Source of the DNA: Silurus meridionalis
Taxonomy: Eukaryota > Chordata > Actinopteri > Siluriformes > Siluridae
Direction: 5' to 3'
NCBI RefSeq assembly: GCF_014805685.1
Contig: NC_060893.1
Span: 12,149,773-12,213,772, forward strand
DNA: 64,000 nucleotides
Made by a program: the position numbers and the translations under genes. This document shows, in pieces, positions 27,069-52,706 of the stretch (its first letter is position 1; each line of letters opens with the position of its first letter). The notes below the pieces were generated by a model. It was not told the origin of the DNA and searched no databases. It worked only from the letters and a program-made list of their open reading frames with translations.

Positions 27069-28695
27069 GTGGAGAGCAACAATTCTAATTCTCAAATTCT
27101 CAGAGAGTCTTTGCCATGAGGTGCCATATTGAATATCCAGTAGTCAGTATGAGAAAATTGTACTCAAAGCACCAAATTGTAACTGCTCTTATACAAGATA
27201 TATTAATGTATGGTCCTGTCAAACAGACAAAAATATGAACATGATGACTAGGACATTTGGCTTTGCTTGGTTACATGATGTACAGCTGTTATCACTTAGG
27301 GTGTACTCACTTTTGTTGCAAGCTATTTAGACAATAAAGGCTGAATGTTGAGTTGTTTTCAGAGGACACTAAATCTGTACTGCTGTATGAGCTGGACATT
27401 GACTTCTCTAAATATATCCAAGTTTCATTTCTATAGTATTGTCCCTTGAAATGAATATACTAAAATGGTTGCTAAATTGTGAGGGCTGTTCTCACTTTTG
27501 TAAGATAATGTATGCAAAATATACATAAAATTTATAATAATATGTATTATAATATTGATGTATATCAGATTTTGTTCACATCTGCATTTTCAGTATGTTA
27601 TTATTCTGACCCTGACACTATAAATGCAAATGTTATGCTGTATATTGTGTTAGTATGAAGTTACATGGAAGTTGATTATTTTCCAATAAAAGAATGTCCT
27701 AGTATGTTTTATTTATCTTTTACCATTGCAATATTGGCAGCATTTACCGTTCATATTAGTTAAAGAATGGGATGTTGTACTTGCTATACCACAACTCTGA
27801 TCAATATAAAACTAAAGGGAATGAAATTGAGTAAGATCTGTGTCTCAAAATGAATGCGCTTGACTCTGCAAATCAAACCCTTATCAGAATCCCTGTACTG
27901 ATATTATGTACATGCATGTACATGATTCCTGGCTCATGAGAGCAGTAAAGCACAAAATAACGCTGAGGTGCTTTACAGCTGCAGCGTCATATATAATTGT
28001 CTTACACACCTCTGATTTGAAGAGCGGAGAATTCTTGTGAGCGACACGTAGTTGCCTTCAGCTGTGCCTTTACCAACGGTGGGCACAGACGTCCTACAGG
28101 ACACGTACAAAGCACATGCCAACCAGTGCAGGTCACTACCCTGACCGAGACAGAAAGAAAAAGTGTAAGAAAAGGCAAAGGGGATAGAAACAAATATATA
28201 TATTTAATTAAGTTCGTAATAACAAAGATAATCAAAACAAACATCAATAAAAACATAAATATATATGAATAAAAAAGACTTGCAGTGAGAAAACATGTGG
28301 TACAGATATATACATAACATTATGTGAATACTGCTACTGCTAGTGCTAATACAACAATAATAATGATAATTATAATAATAATAGTAATAATAATAATAGT
28401 AATAGTAATAATATACATTATTATTATTCAGTAACTACTGTATAGTAGGTAACTACAATGAAGAGTAAATAATAGCGTGTATTATAGACCCACAGGTGTG
28501 AAAAGCTTAAAATATAATAATAAATAAATAATAAATATAACATATAGATCAAATGTAAATAATAATTATGAAATGCATTACAATTGATACTTTATGTACA
28601 CAATAAAATGATTTTAGGAATATAATATATATTTATATAAATAGAATTTTGGCTCGAAATGAGATACAAATTTTCCATCTTATGTATGTATATAC

Positions 28696-28760
<65 letters not shown>

Positions 28761-29270
28761 ATGGAAAAGGTCGTACAGGCTTTATAGTTGCTGGTATAAA
28801 GCTTGTCAGCTTGTACATTTGGATGGTGCTGTAAAGGTTGACTGTATCGTGTTTAGTTTCAGTGGTAATTTATTAGAAAGGCAGATGAGCTCGGAGCTCG
28901 GTGTGTTTAAAGAGATAAGGCCTGAGATCCAAATCCAGCCCCTTGCTCTAAATCAACAACTAATAAACAGGACAACATTCACACCCATACAAACCGGGGA
29001 CTCTGTTTGCTTTTTAACTGCGCAGATGAATTGAAATGGACACAGAGACACATGAGCGCTCCAGTGTACATGCACATACCGGCGAGATGTCCGCAAAGGC
29101 GCCCTATGGAACCGCAATCAGCTCTGTCTTACCTCTAAAGTGTAATTTTTGTTGATCTTTTCGTAGCTCCTCCATGCCCCGTTACTCGCCTCCTCGTCCA
29201 TATTCAGAGCTCGACAAAGATCATCAAACGACAGCCTTGTTTTCTGCACAGCCTCTTCCTCCACGTTCAT
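12479..29270 (-). CDS. rbl2: RBL2 (p130) retinoblastoma-like pocket protein
   Basis: Nuclear pocket protein that binds E2F4/5 and the DREAM complex to repress cell-cycle genes in quiescence. Minus-strand coding exons: 29133-29270, 28010-28140, 23751-23951, 23390-23454, 20976-21104, 20597-20757, 20057-20121, 19685-19847, 18566-18729, 18070-18182, 17875-17978, 17166-17303, 16899-17063, 16419-16512, 16057-16287, 15482-15738, 14167-14343, 13996-14067, 13822-13921, 13084-13325, 12779-12943, 12479-12652. All phases agree and the total is 3249 nt, 1082 aa (human 1139). The N-terminus (MNVEEEAVQ) is shorter than in human p130. I see the N-terminal cyclin-like region (about 10-345), pocket A starting at STPLTG (about 358), the spacer with the cyclin-docking motif RRRLF (632-636), pocket B (from about 774, [13 protein letters not shown]), and the conserved C-terminus ending LQDVANDR plus NNSH. 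Donors after exons 10 (GTCTCA) and 15 (GTTCTG) are weak. p130 features ([22 protein letters not shown]) separate it from RBL1. Confidence 0.96.
13610..13732. repeat. Long inverted repeat (foldback) in RBL2 intron 19
   Basis: The left arm (13610-13672) and right arm (13677-13732) are near-complementary over about 55 bp with a very short loop. Examples are CTTCTGATATAATAGCAATG against CATTGCTATAAAATCAGAAG. It looks like a small foldback or MITE remnant and would form a strong RNA hairpin in the pre-mRNA. Confidence 0.85.
13929..13963. repeat. (ATC)n microsatellite
   Basis: A run of about ten ATC/CAT triplets a few bases upstream of the RBL2 exon 19 acceptor (13921) on the minus strand. Confidence 0.9.
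14562..15110. repeat. Nested interspersed repeats in RBL2 intron 16
   Basis: Outer repeat parts (about 14562-14646 and 14929-15110) carry TTTTGGCACCGAGATGGCGG and GGGAGTCTGCTAAATGCTGC. Between them lies a second element ending GCTGCTTTGAGAAAATGTCC and CACTATACAAATAAA. Both are sequences I know as dispersed repeats in fish genomes. Exact boundaries and family names need a repeat library. Confidence 0.6.
18494..18553. repeat. (GT)n microsatellite just downstream of RBL2 exon 9 donor
   Basis: A perfect GT run of about 60 bp. On the transcribed (minus) strand it is a CA run starting about a dozen bases after the exon 9 donor at 18565. Confidence 0.95.
18751..19513. mobile_element. Non-autonomous DNA-transposon-like repeat in RBL2 intron 8
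   Basis: The left end GGCTGTCAATCGATTAAAAT and the right end AATTAGAGAGCCCTAATG are degenerate inverted termini. They belong to a fish repeat type known for a GACAGCCCTAA end and TTAACGC-rich interior; 19370-19395 has TTTAACGCATTGTTAATGCG. No coding frame. Confidence 0.55.
20761..20878. repeat. (CA)n microsatellite abutting RBL2 exon 6 acceptor
   Basis: An interrupted CA/CG run. On the RBL2 strand it is a (GT)n tract that runs to within a few bases of the exon 6 acceptor (exon starts at 20757). Confidence 0.95.
22482..22533. repeat. (GT)n microsatellite
   Basis: A perfect GT run in RBL2 intron 4. Confidence 0.95.
25480..26780. repeat. 38-bp tandem satellite with AT-microsatellite blocks
   Basis: Roughly two dozen copies of a 38-bp unit that includes CTGTGTTCTGTATCTATATA. 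The centre varies between CAGTACATAATG and CCGTACATACTG. Two long (AT)n runs (about 26378-26452 and 26590-26650) interrupt the array. The long YIYILYIL-type frames across it are artefacts of the repeat. Confidence 0.95.
26979..27068. repeat. (ATCT)n microsatellite, LINE 3' tail
   Basis: About 22 perfect ATCT units ending exactly where the Tc1-like sequence resumes. Confidence 0.95.
28668..28768. repeat. (AT)n microsatellite inside a short palindrome
   Basis: An AT run of about 70 bp bounded by TTTTCCATCTTAT and its complement ATAAGATGGAAAA, so the whole block can form a cruciform. It lies in RBL2 intron 1. Confidence 0.9.
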
Positions 29271-30652
29271 TTTTACGCGTATGATCAAACCAGACTGTTA
29301 TACACAAGCCGCGACGTTTCTGACGCTTTAAAACGAGCGATCGGCTACAAAATAAAACACGCAGTTATTTAACGTGGTCATTTACAGAGCTGAGGGCTGA
29401 ATTAAAACCCGGAGCGAGGGTTTCAGTGCCGTGCCGCAGACTGTACATACACTTCTGCACACTGTAGCCATTTAAATGCCCTCTGACTGACAGCTACCGC
29501 TGGGAGCAAGATGCGTACGCCTCCAGCGTACTGCAAAGGCCGAGACGCCGCAGATTTGACGTAAATCGTATCGCGATATCGGATACGCAGAAAATCCTCT
29601 TCTAGTACACGGAAATGCTTGTCCCCGCCCACTTTCCACTTCCCAAACATCACGCTCGTTCTCGAAAGTCCGCTGTTTTCCAGTTAATAAAAAAGAAAAC
29701 AAACAACGTTTTTTATTTATTTATTGATATATATATATTTTTACAATTTCTGACTACTTTGTACATTCTTGTCAAGTGTAAAATTAAATTAGTTTGTAGG
29801 TTTCCTTTGCGAAATAAGAACCCCCCATTATCACTCAATGTCCGTGTTTTGCAGGGTATTATGCTTCCTTCAAGAGCTCCCAGAATGATAATAAATACGT
29901 GCTCCTCAAATTCACTCGAGATTCAGAAACCATACTTGTTACTGTAGCACGTTAAAGGAAGGCTTGAAAAGGCTTGTACATTTTTCATTCACTTTTATTA
30001 TTAATACGGACCTCTACTTTTTTAACATCCCGAACCAATGGTTGCTTTAAATTCATAAAAAGAAATACAATAGAATATAATATTTTGTATTGTTAGGGAT
30101 ATAATTAAATAGGTTCAGTATATTTTATAATGTTATGTATATAATACAAATAAATAGCTGGCATTAGGCGTGCACATGCAAGAGAATTGGGATTTGGCAA
30201 TTAAAAAACAATCCAAGGAGCACTTGAATGTAGCATTAACGTTACTGAAAGCGTTAATAGAGTATTTTTAAAGAATATAAAGGATTTCTCAGTATTTGGA
30301 CGTTCACTCGTTTTTAACATGCAATAACATAAGGACCATCAATCCCCACATATATTTATTTGTGTTATATAATATACATATTGATTTTCATTTATATTTA
30401 GAATATAATTTAAATGTATACAAAACACACTTCTTTAGGGCTCTGTACAACGGACTTCTTTTCCCAGTAGGCTTTGCGGGAAGCGTGTTTGGAGGAGGTC
30501 ATACAATGGTTGTTTGCTAGCAACAGTCGCTGTGCATCACCGAAGACATGGATTTGAATCAGTAAAATAAATATACATGGTTGGTATTTGCCTTGTATTG
30601 ATTTTAACCGGTGTGAAATACTGTGCATGTTTTAGTTCTTTGCCTGAACGTT
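29271..30652. promoter_or_regulatory. Divergent RBL2/RPGRIP1L promoter region
   Basis: Upstream sequence shared by the two genes. The RBL2-proximal part (29271-29680) is CpG-richer than its surroundings and carries short near-repeats. The RPGRIP1L-proximal part (30440-30652) probably contains a non-coding first exon ending at the good donor GTAAGT at 30653. Between them (29700-30420) the DNA is AT-rich and featureless. Transcription starts are inferred, not seen. Confidence 0.55.
30509..30524. promoter_or_regulatory. Possible RFX X-box-like site upstream of RPGRIP1L
   Basis: GTTGTTTGCTAGCAAC has inverted GTTG/CAAC half-sites around the palindrome TTGCTAGCAA. RFX factors, which drive many ciliary genes, bind a GTTNCC-ATGG-NAAC type site. 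The spacing here is not canonical, so this is tentative. Confidence 0.3.
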
Positions 30653-30972
30653 GTAAGTAATACAAACCTTGTCTTTATATTTTTGTAAGTATGGCGGGAT
30701 TTTATACTCCTAGCATATAAACATTGAGTTGTTCAGCATCCATGGTTACAGTACAGGAACATGAGCTTTGGCTTTCTGCATTAAAGTTATTTTGAATAGC
30801 AGAGAAACAGAGCTTTCAATGTTCTCTCTAAGTTTTTTCATTTATTTTAGAGAGTTAGTTTGAGCTGGAGTTTCTTTACACTGTATAGTGTATAAGCCGG
30901 GTAGTTATTGAAATACAATGGGAACACTGGCATTTTACATCACAGTAAATATTTCTGTTTGCAGATCACAAA

Positions 30973-45814
<14,842 letters not shown>

Positions 45815-46034
45815 TTTCAGAGAAACAGCAGTACACAGCCTGAGCTAGTGGGTTTGTTTAGCGAGGTAAATTTTGGATCTCACATGTGTCATGCATAAAA
45901 CCAAGAGGAAAATGTTGGCTAAAACAACAATGATCTCAGTGTGTGACTGCTTTATTAATGCATTACAGGGATGATAAAATGTTCATCTTAATATATGTTA
46001 TTGTAAATTTTCATTTTCATCTAGTAAGGAAATT

Positions 46035-46040
46035 AATAAA
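46035..46040 (+). terminator. Candidate poly(A) signal of RPGRIP1L
   Basis: AATAAA about 220 bp after the RPGRIP1L stop codon. Plausible but unverified. Confidence 0.45.
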
Positions 46041-46791
46041 AATATTCTGCGTCCTCATATCTGAGGACACAACATTGATTTGTTTTACATAATCCTCTAA
46101 AACAACAACAAAAGGCAATAATAACATGCATATCAAATACCTTTCCAAATGAATCGTATCAGAGGGTCTTTGGTTCAAAGTGTGACATTCATTATGATAT
46201 GAGAAATTCACTGTGGGTCTAAAGCCTCTAGTGCACAGTTTGATGTGCTGACGATGTTTAGCACATTAATAACCGCTTAATGAAAAGCCTGTTAAGTCTT
46301 ATTAGCTGCTGTGTGCCACACGGCTGTTTTTATATTGAAGATGTGGAATGGAATCTAACTGAATTTAATGGGATTTAACCCATCTCTTTAAAATGCTAAT
46401 GCACAGTTTCACGCATGTTGTCTCATAGCGTCCATGCTCTTCTTCTGAATGCTTGCTGGCTCTGCACTGGACTCTTTAGACTTTACTTGTTTCATTTCTT
46501 TGACGTTCTTGTATCATTTATAGGCTTTATGTATCACACTTTAGTATTTAGTTTTTTTTAGTATTATATTTTCATACAGAACCATTATTCTTCTATAAGA
46601 GCACAATTAAATGTATTTATATTTATTCAAAGTTTTTTCACTACTGTGTTTTGGATTTAGATCTGTTTTCAAGAATGAGAAATGTCAGTATATTTAAATG
46701 TATTTGATATTTATTAGTTGTTCATATGGTGCAGTTTTATTAAAAAATATTCTGTTAAGTTTTGCCTCTTTGCTGTCAGTGTGCACATATG

Positions 46792-47046
46792 TTTATTTAC
46801 TCACATTATTAGTATAGCTAGCAACTGTATAATCAGAGGGTTTAACAGATTTGGCCTGCTGCACAGTTGGTCTGTCAGTCTATCTGATCTGTGGTATTGA
46901 TTGACATGGTATGTGAGCTCTTTGTGTTTAGTTTTACCTCATCATTAGCTCTGCTGAGGAGCTGATCAATAGCATCGATCACTGCTGGCCAGCACTGCTC
47001 TGAGACATTCTTCTCTCCCCCGAACACATGCAAATGCTCCTGCCAC
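46792..47046 (-). CDS. Exon-like segment of an unidentified convergent gene (possible terminal exon)
   Basis: On the minus strand a strong acceptor (pyrimidine tract then TTTTCAG) precedes an open frame starting at 47046. It reads WQEHLHVFGGEKNVSEQCW then PAVIDAIDQLLSRANDE. It either ends at a good donor (GTAAAA at 46937) or runs on to a stop at 46875; an AATAAA lies at 46797-46792, about 80 bp beyond that stop. The frame looks protein-like: amphipathic helix and balanced composition. FTO, the other neighbour of RPGRIP1L in vertebrates, is a candidate, because its last exon also begins near a Trp and ends in an Ile/Leu-rich helix. The similarity is too weak to assert it. The whole gene would lie to the right. 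Confidence 0.4.
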
Positions 47047-47739
47047 CTGAAAAGAAATAAATAAAAAAAAAAAAAAAAAAAACAAGAAGTGGTGTCCCAA
47101 GTGGCCTCATTAGGCATTCAGAGTTAAGACGTGGGGCGGGTCATGTTGTCATGTGCAGATGATTGGAGCACAGCCCTTTGACAGCTGTGACAGGCGGGTG
47201 GGTGGCCTCATGGCCCCTTCTCCTCTTTTGGCCCACCTGTCATTTTACATTGAGCTTTTTTCCATTGAAAGGGAACTGTACAGTACTAGTCCTCAATTAG
47301 GCATGTTAGCTACAAGAGAGAAATGTCACTTTCATGACAGGGGATAACCCCTGAATCCACCAAGGCCACTTACTTCAGCCAGACCCCAAATGAGCCTGAA
47401 CTGTGAAGTCACTAAAATAGCAAGAATGAGGCAAATGTCATGAGACATTTCAGTTGATTCCCTCCATACCCTGCCTCTAGGTTGTTTTTAATGCTAACCT
47501 CATGTTTTCCCTTCGTACATGTTTTCATTCTATCTGAAAGGCAACAGGAAGTTTAAAATCTTCAAAGTCTCACCTCATGTTTGAGAATACTGATAAACAT
47601 GAGTAGACCCGTTGCTCGGGTGCGCACTTTGAATGGCAGTGTCTCATGTTAGGACATTTTTTTGCTCTTCATGAATTGCTAATGGTCTCATTTCCATCTA
47701 TGATACATGTGCCTAAAAAGACAGTATAGGAGTGCTTTC

Positions 47740-48010
47740 CGTGTTTCTGTAGCCGACGGGCCCACTGCGAGCAATGGTGCATGATGTTTGCCTTTCACTC
47801 CTGTCTCCCTAATCCGTCACCTCTGACCTCTGGTCCTGTATTTAGTGCCCGCCTTGGTTTTGATTGACTGCTCCCAGACCAGCTGCAGTGTTACACTCGT
47901 CATTGTGTGACTGGATGAAGCTCTCGCCTGTCTCAAGCTTTCATTACGCCGCATGCGCCGCTGCCCACCAGCCAGTACTTCCACACTGCAGGCCTGTCAA
48001 CCACATGATC
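47740..48010. promoter_or_regulatory. Candidate conserved non-coding block A
   Basis: High-complexity, GC-balanced DNA without open frames or repeat hallmarks, unlike its AT-rich flanks. It contains TTTTGATTGACTGCTCCCAG and CTTTCATTACGCCGCATGCG. Enhancer function is inferred from composition and setting only. Confidence 0.3.
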
Positions 48011-48327
48011 AGGGGTGCATGAAGACATGACCTTGCTCTCCCTTGCTTCCGTATTGTAATATAGGCAGATTCTTACTGAAACTTATTCAAATAAGCTGCA
48101 CTGAAGGAAAACCGGGAAAGAAATCTGTTCTATGCTATACCGTACACCCCATGTTTTATTAAATGATGTGCAAGAAATAAAGAAATTAAAATACTGACAA
48201 TTAAGAAAAGTTAGTCAAAAGTTTGATTTATTAAGAAGAGTGAACTGAGTAAATTTTAAGAATAACTTAAAATTCTTCAATTTTATACACACCAGTGCAA
48301 AGTTCTATCAGGAAGAATGCCAAGCAG

Positions 48328-48340
48328 CCAGTAGGTGGCG
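48328..48340 (+). promoter_or_regulatory. CTCF-like motif downstream of RPGRIP1L
   Basis: CCAGTAGGTGGCG fits the CTCF core CCASYAGRKGGCR on the plus strand, in DNA that does not look repetitive. Confidence 0.45.
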
Positions 48341-51300
48341 TATGAACATCGCTTTTGTCATATTGCAGCCCACGTTCTGTCTCACTCCACGACTCACTGA
48401 TCCTGAGGCGTTAGAGCGGGAGATTTTTCCGGCATAGGGCACAGTGTAATCTCTTAACCTCTTGCCCAGTCAGTTTTCCTCCCCTGTGTGTCAGCCCTGT
48501 TACCTGCCCTGATATACCATAATAATTAGCTAAATATATCACTACCGGTGCCTTTTAGCTTAGCCTGCCCTTTATTTTTAAACTGTCTCCTTGCGTGACA
48601 GCTTTAACATTCCTTGGGTTAAGTAACTGGCTCTTGGGTCATGAGGCTTCTGACCTTGTTTTTTGGCTGGCTCTGCATTAACAACACTTTAATATATGCG
48701 CAGCATGTCACTTCCAAAATTACACGTTCAATTCAGCACAGTCGCTGTTAAAGTTTTACAGTTTCAAGCTACTGTACAGGCCATGGTTAAAAGATTGACT
48801 GCTCGGGCTCCTTGAGGAATATTCATTTTCTTGAGGGTGTACAAGTGTGTGCTCACATTTAGGTTGTCTCCTGTTGAGGATTTTGTTGTGACCTTCAGTC
48901 TGGCCAGGACAGGGCTTCTCAGAGCAGCGTTTAAGCGTATTGATTCCGGCTAACATAAAAATACACTTATTGAGAGGCTGTTAAAAGCATTAGCATCTTC
49001 CTGATAGCACTTACACTCCATAATGTCAGACTACTAAGAGTCATTGTGTGTTGAGCTTAAAAACTGTGAAGCACTGTCTCTTAATCAATGCTTTTCTCAC
49101 TCTATATCCTTACTCACGTACTGTTCTTCTGAAGATAACCTCCTTAACACCCAATAACGTTTTCCACCTGAGAGAATCTTATTTGCAAAGAGGAATGGAA
49201 TCAATAGTATTTTGCTACACAGAAAAAAAGAACACTGAAGCACATTTATTTTGGATTGAGTGTTACATCTATGGTTTTTAATTGAGAATTATTGAACGGA
49301 ACCAAATCTTTTTTCTCTTCGATGGACCATCATACGTGTATCCCCTTTAGATTGGAGGTGAGTGTATATGTGTGTATTGGAGAGTAACCACTTTTAAGTG
49401 ATGTATTAGTCAGTAAGCAGGGCTCAGTGTTCTGTACAGTTCCCTGAATCTCTCTCTTGTGCACTCTCTCTCTCACTCTCCCTTTCTCACTCTATCTTTC
49501 TCTTTGCAGGCTGCTGCTGCAACATGAATTTTCCCGTACTCCTTTAGATACAGGCTAGACAAAGAGGTGGACAAATCAATCTTAATATTAATCATCTGTA
49601 CTCCTGACACAGCTTTACAGAGAGATGACCTTTGCCCCTGTTCACACTTAAATTACCTGCCCATTGTTTCTCCACCCGCGTAGCTACTGGCAATAATTTT
49701 CCAGCTCCACCTGGGATGCTTAACCTGAGATTTACTCTTCACTGATTGGTATGTGAGAGAGGTTTTTGTGTGTGATGAGAATGGGAATCCATTGCAATTT
49801 TCTTTTGCCAGTAGATTTGCATTAGTAAATATTTAAAATTGGATCTAACCGAGCAAAGCTTGTGACCTGTCATGTGCTGTGCTGGCAGCAGGCTCACATG
49901 TTTTGAGCTTAGTTTGCTTAATTTTTTTTTGTAGTTAATTTTTCTACATTTTTGTTATGTTCTCAGAATCCTTAATGCATGCTATACTGTATGAAATGAG
50001 AGCTTTAAAACTTGTCATAAATGAAGTTCAGTACATATTTTATATTGTGGAGATGAAATTCAGTCTAGAATGTCTTAAATTTCTATAAAATGAACACTGC
50101 ACTAAAGATAAAGTAACCTGTAAATATAATTACGTGTTTTTAATGTTTAATTGTATTTATTTTTAATAATGTATAATGTTGTGGTGTATTAATGTTACCC
50201 TCTCCTTTAGAGTTACATTTCTTTCCAGTTTTAGAAATGACAGAAAGGTGGATCCATCATTATTTTTTCAGTGAAGTAAAGTGCAATTTAATAATTTAAT
50301 TGGATCATATTTAATAATAGACATTTCATAATTACCTTATTTTCTTCAATCTAGTCCAGTTTGAATTGCCATGTGAATGAATGACTAATAGTTAGGTTTT
50401 TTGGAATGTCTAGGATGTTTACATGGGTGAATAAGTATTCCTTTTCACACCTTGGGAGAATAAGCTGAATAAATTTAGAAGGCTGGTGCCCTTTGGATTA
50501 GACATTAGATGTCATTGGTAAGACAGACTGTTCTACATTGTTAGTGATTAATTGAAAGTAGCGGACATACACCTTGAGTAGTGTTTAATGCTCCAATGAC
50601 CTTGTGGAAAGTAAAAGAAGCACACGGAAAATTACAGGACTTGTGTTTCAGTGAGTGCGGTGCTTTAGTTCCCCTGAAGCCACATACCTTAAAGCTATTC
50701 CTTTCTTTTTCACATTAAAAAAATTCACATTTTGCTTACAAGACGATGGATCTTAATGTGTTTCAGTGCTTAAGGCAATTCCTTTCAGGATGCCTGAAGA
50801 GCTCAAAGCAGCACTCTAACACCATCAAAGGCCATCATATCCTATCATCCTATCATATCTTTTTTCCTTAAAAAAAAAATATAGTAATATATAACAAATC
50901 CAAATGCTTATGTTGTGTTTTACATCTTACTGTAGTGCTCTTGAAGCTTGTTCTCAAATGATGCACCTGTAATGTAGGGCTGGGTCAAAAGTTACTGCAA
51001 TTATTGTGTCATCATAATTCCTTTTTCTATTAGAGTACTGTTTAGATGTCTTTCAAATGTTATCATTTGTCATAGATTTTAATTATTTGCCCCATGTTTC
51101 TGTATTTCTGTTTCTGTATGTTTATAGTGAATATCAGCTTTACTGTTAGTTAGCAAATCTATACTTTATCACATCATATTTGGTGACCTGCTAATATGAC
51201 ATGTATAGGTAAAATATACAGCTTTTATGCTGTTGATGATATTTCTACAGTTGCTGCTGTTTATTCACACACATCTGAGCTGACTAATTGGGATGCCAGG

Positions 51301-51935
51301 AGCACACAGGGAGCATTTTTAAATGACGCGTGTATATTTTTAGATATCCCGGCTTTTCTAATGAAGCCGTAAAACTGTAATGTTCCTATGCCATTTTTAG
51401 TAGTTTAAGCAAACGTTGTATTATAATGTACTTTTTTTGTGCTTTTTTCTGTCACTTGATTTTTTTTTAAATCACATGATTTAGGACCACTGTGTTTAGA
51501 CTTGCTTTGCCATTGGTCATTTCTTTTTCTGCTAATGATTATTTCTCTCTCTTTCTGTCCATCTGTCCATTCCTCTCAGTAACACTCCCTTCACATTTTT
51601 AACAGAACACAGTCAGGTTTGATGGCGGGGCTGGTATTGCCAAAGGTGCTGTAACGTTAGCCCAGTGCTTGTCGCAGTGTTTGTCTGCGCTGTCAGTTTT
51701 ATGTGATCAGGTTGTGTCTGGGGCGGGTGTCAGCCCGGTAGTGTATATGAGGAGTTTACTAAGTAAATACTGTGATCTGTCTTCAAACTGCCAAAGACAC
51801 TCTAAATATACTGCTGTCTGCGCTTCTGTGTGATGGAGGGCCTCTGGCTCAGAGCTTAAATGGAGAAATTTTTCTCTCGATTTCTCTTGAGCATGTCATC
51901 TCTCTTTTGCTCTCTTTCTTGCGCTCTCTCTCTCA

Positions 51936-51939
<4 letters not shown>

Positions 51940-51969
<30 letters not shown>
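51940..51969. repeat. (TC)n microsatellite
   Basis: A perfect CT run within a wider pyrimidine-rich patch (51895-51969). Confidence 0.9.
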
Positions 51970-51971
<2 letters not shown>

Positions 51972-52636
51972 ACTCACACACACTAACAGACAGATAAAAT
52001 CGAGCACTGCATTGTGATTGTATTTATCCAGACAGTTAATTCTGTTACAAAGAATGCTGAGCATGCTAATTTAACATTTCTTTATGTATAACCTGATTTC
52101 TTGTCGACAAAGCGGAGACAACAAGAAATGAGATTTTACATGGTACCTTGCTTTAATAAACAAACAAGAGAAAGAACAAAAGACTTGCTTCACTTCAGGT
52201 CTACTCTCGGTGTGTAAAATACAAACTGAGCACCATGATGAAAGCTGTTTTATTGCAAACATGTTATCGGCCAATCTCAGACAGAGAAGATAATCCATAA
52301 AAAAAGGATTATAAAGCATGTCTGCTACAAATGCTTTTTTTAGGGTGTCTGTTGAAATATGTTAATGTATTCATCAATATTTATATTTAATCTTGTTAAT
52401 TATTCAGCCATGGAAACTAGCATATCACATATAATTTTTTTTCTTCAAGTCAAAAAGTGTGCTCATTGTTCTCATGATCATGTTGATCCCATCTATATGT
52501 GTTTGCTATAGTCTGTTGTGGAATGTGTTAATGATTCGATGGATCTGACAAGCATACCTCAAGTTTTCTCTTTACTTTGGTATGCACACAGTGGATGTAT
52601 GTGAAGTGGCATAGCAGAAGTGTGCAACCTTACCCA

Positions 52637-52665
52637 GCTCTCTCTCTCTCTCTCTTACTCTCTTA

Positions 52666-52704
<39 letters not shown>

Positions 52705-52706
52705 TA
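52637..52706. repeat. (CT)n-(GT)n compound microsatellite
   Basis: A CT run with TTA interruptions followed by a short GT run. Confidence 0.9.

Larger units (their letters stand above)
24239..27525 (-). mobile_element. Tc1-like transposon remnant interrupted by a LINE (RBL2 intron 2)
   Basis: Inverted terminal repeats of about 200 bp face each other at about 24239-24440 and 27300-27525; each contains AACTTGGATATATTT or its near match. On the minus strand, 24450-24710 holds a degenerate DD34E transposase: [13 protein letters not shown], then QHDNSPKH, then [12 protein letters not shown]. Stops and frameshifts make it inactive. Transposon sequence runs to 25061 (CCATCTTT) and resumes at 27069 (GTGGAGAGCAACAATTCT). 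The LINE fragment between them therefore came later. Confidence 0.85.
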
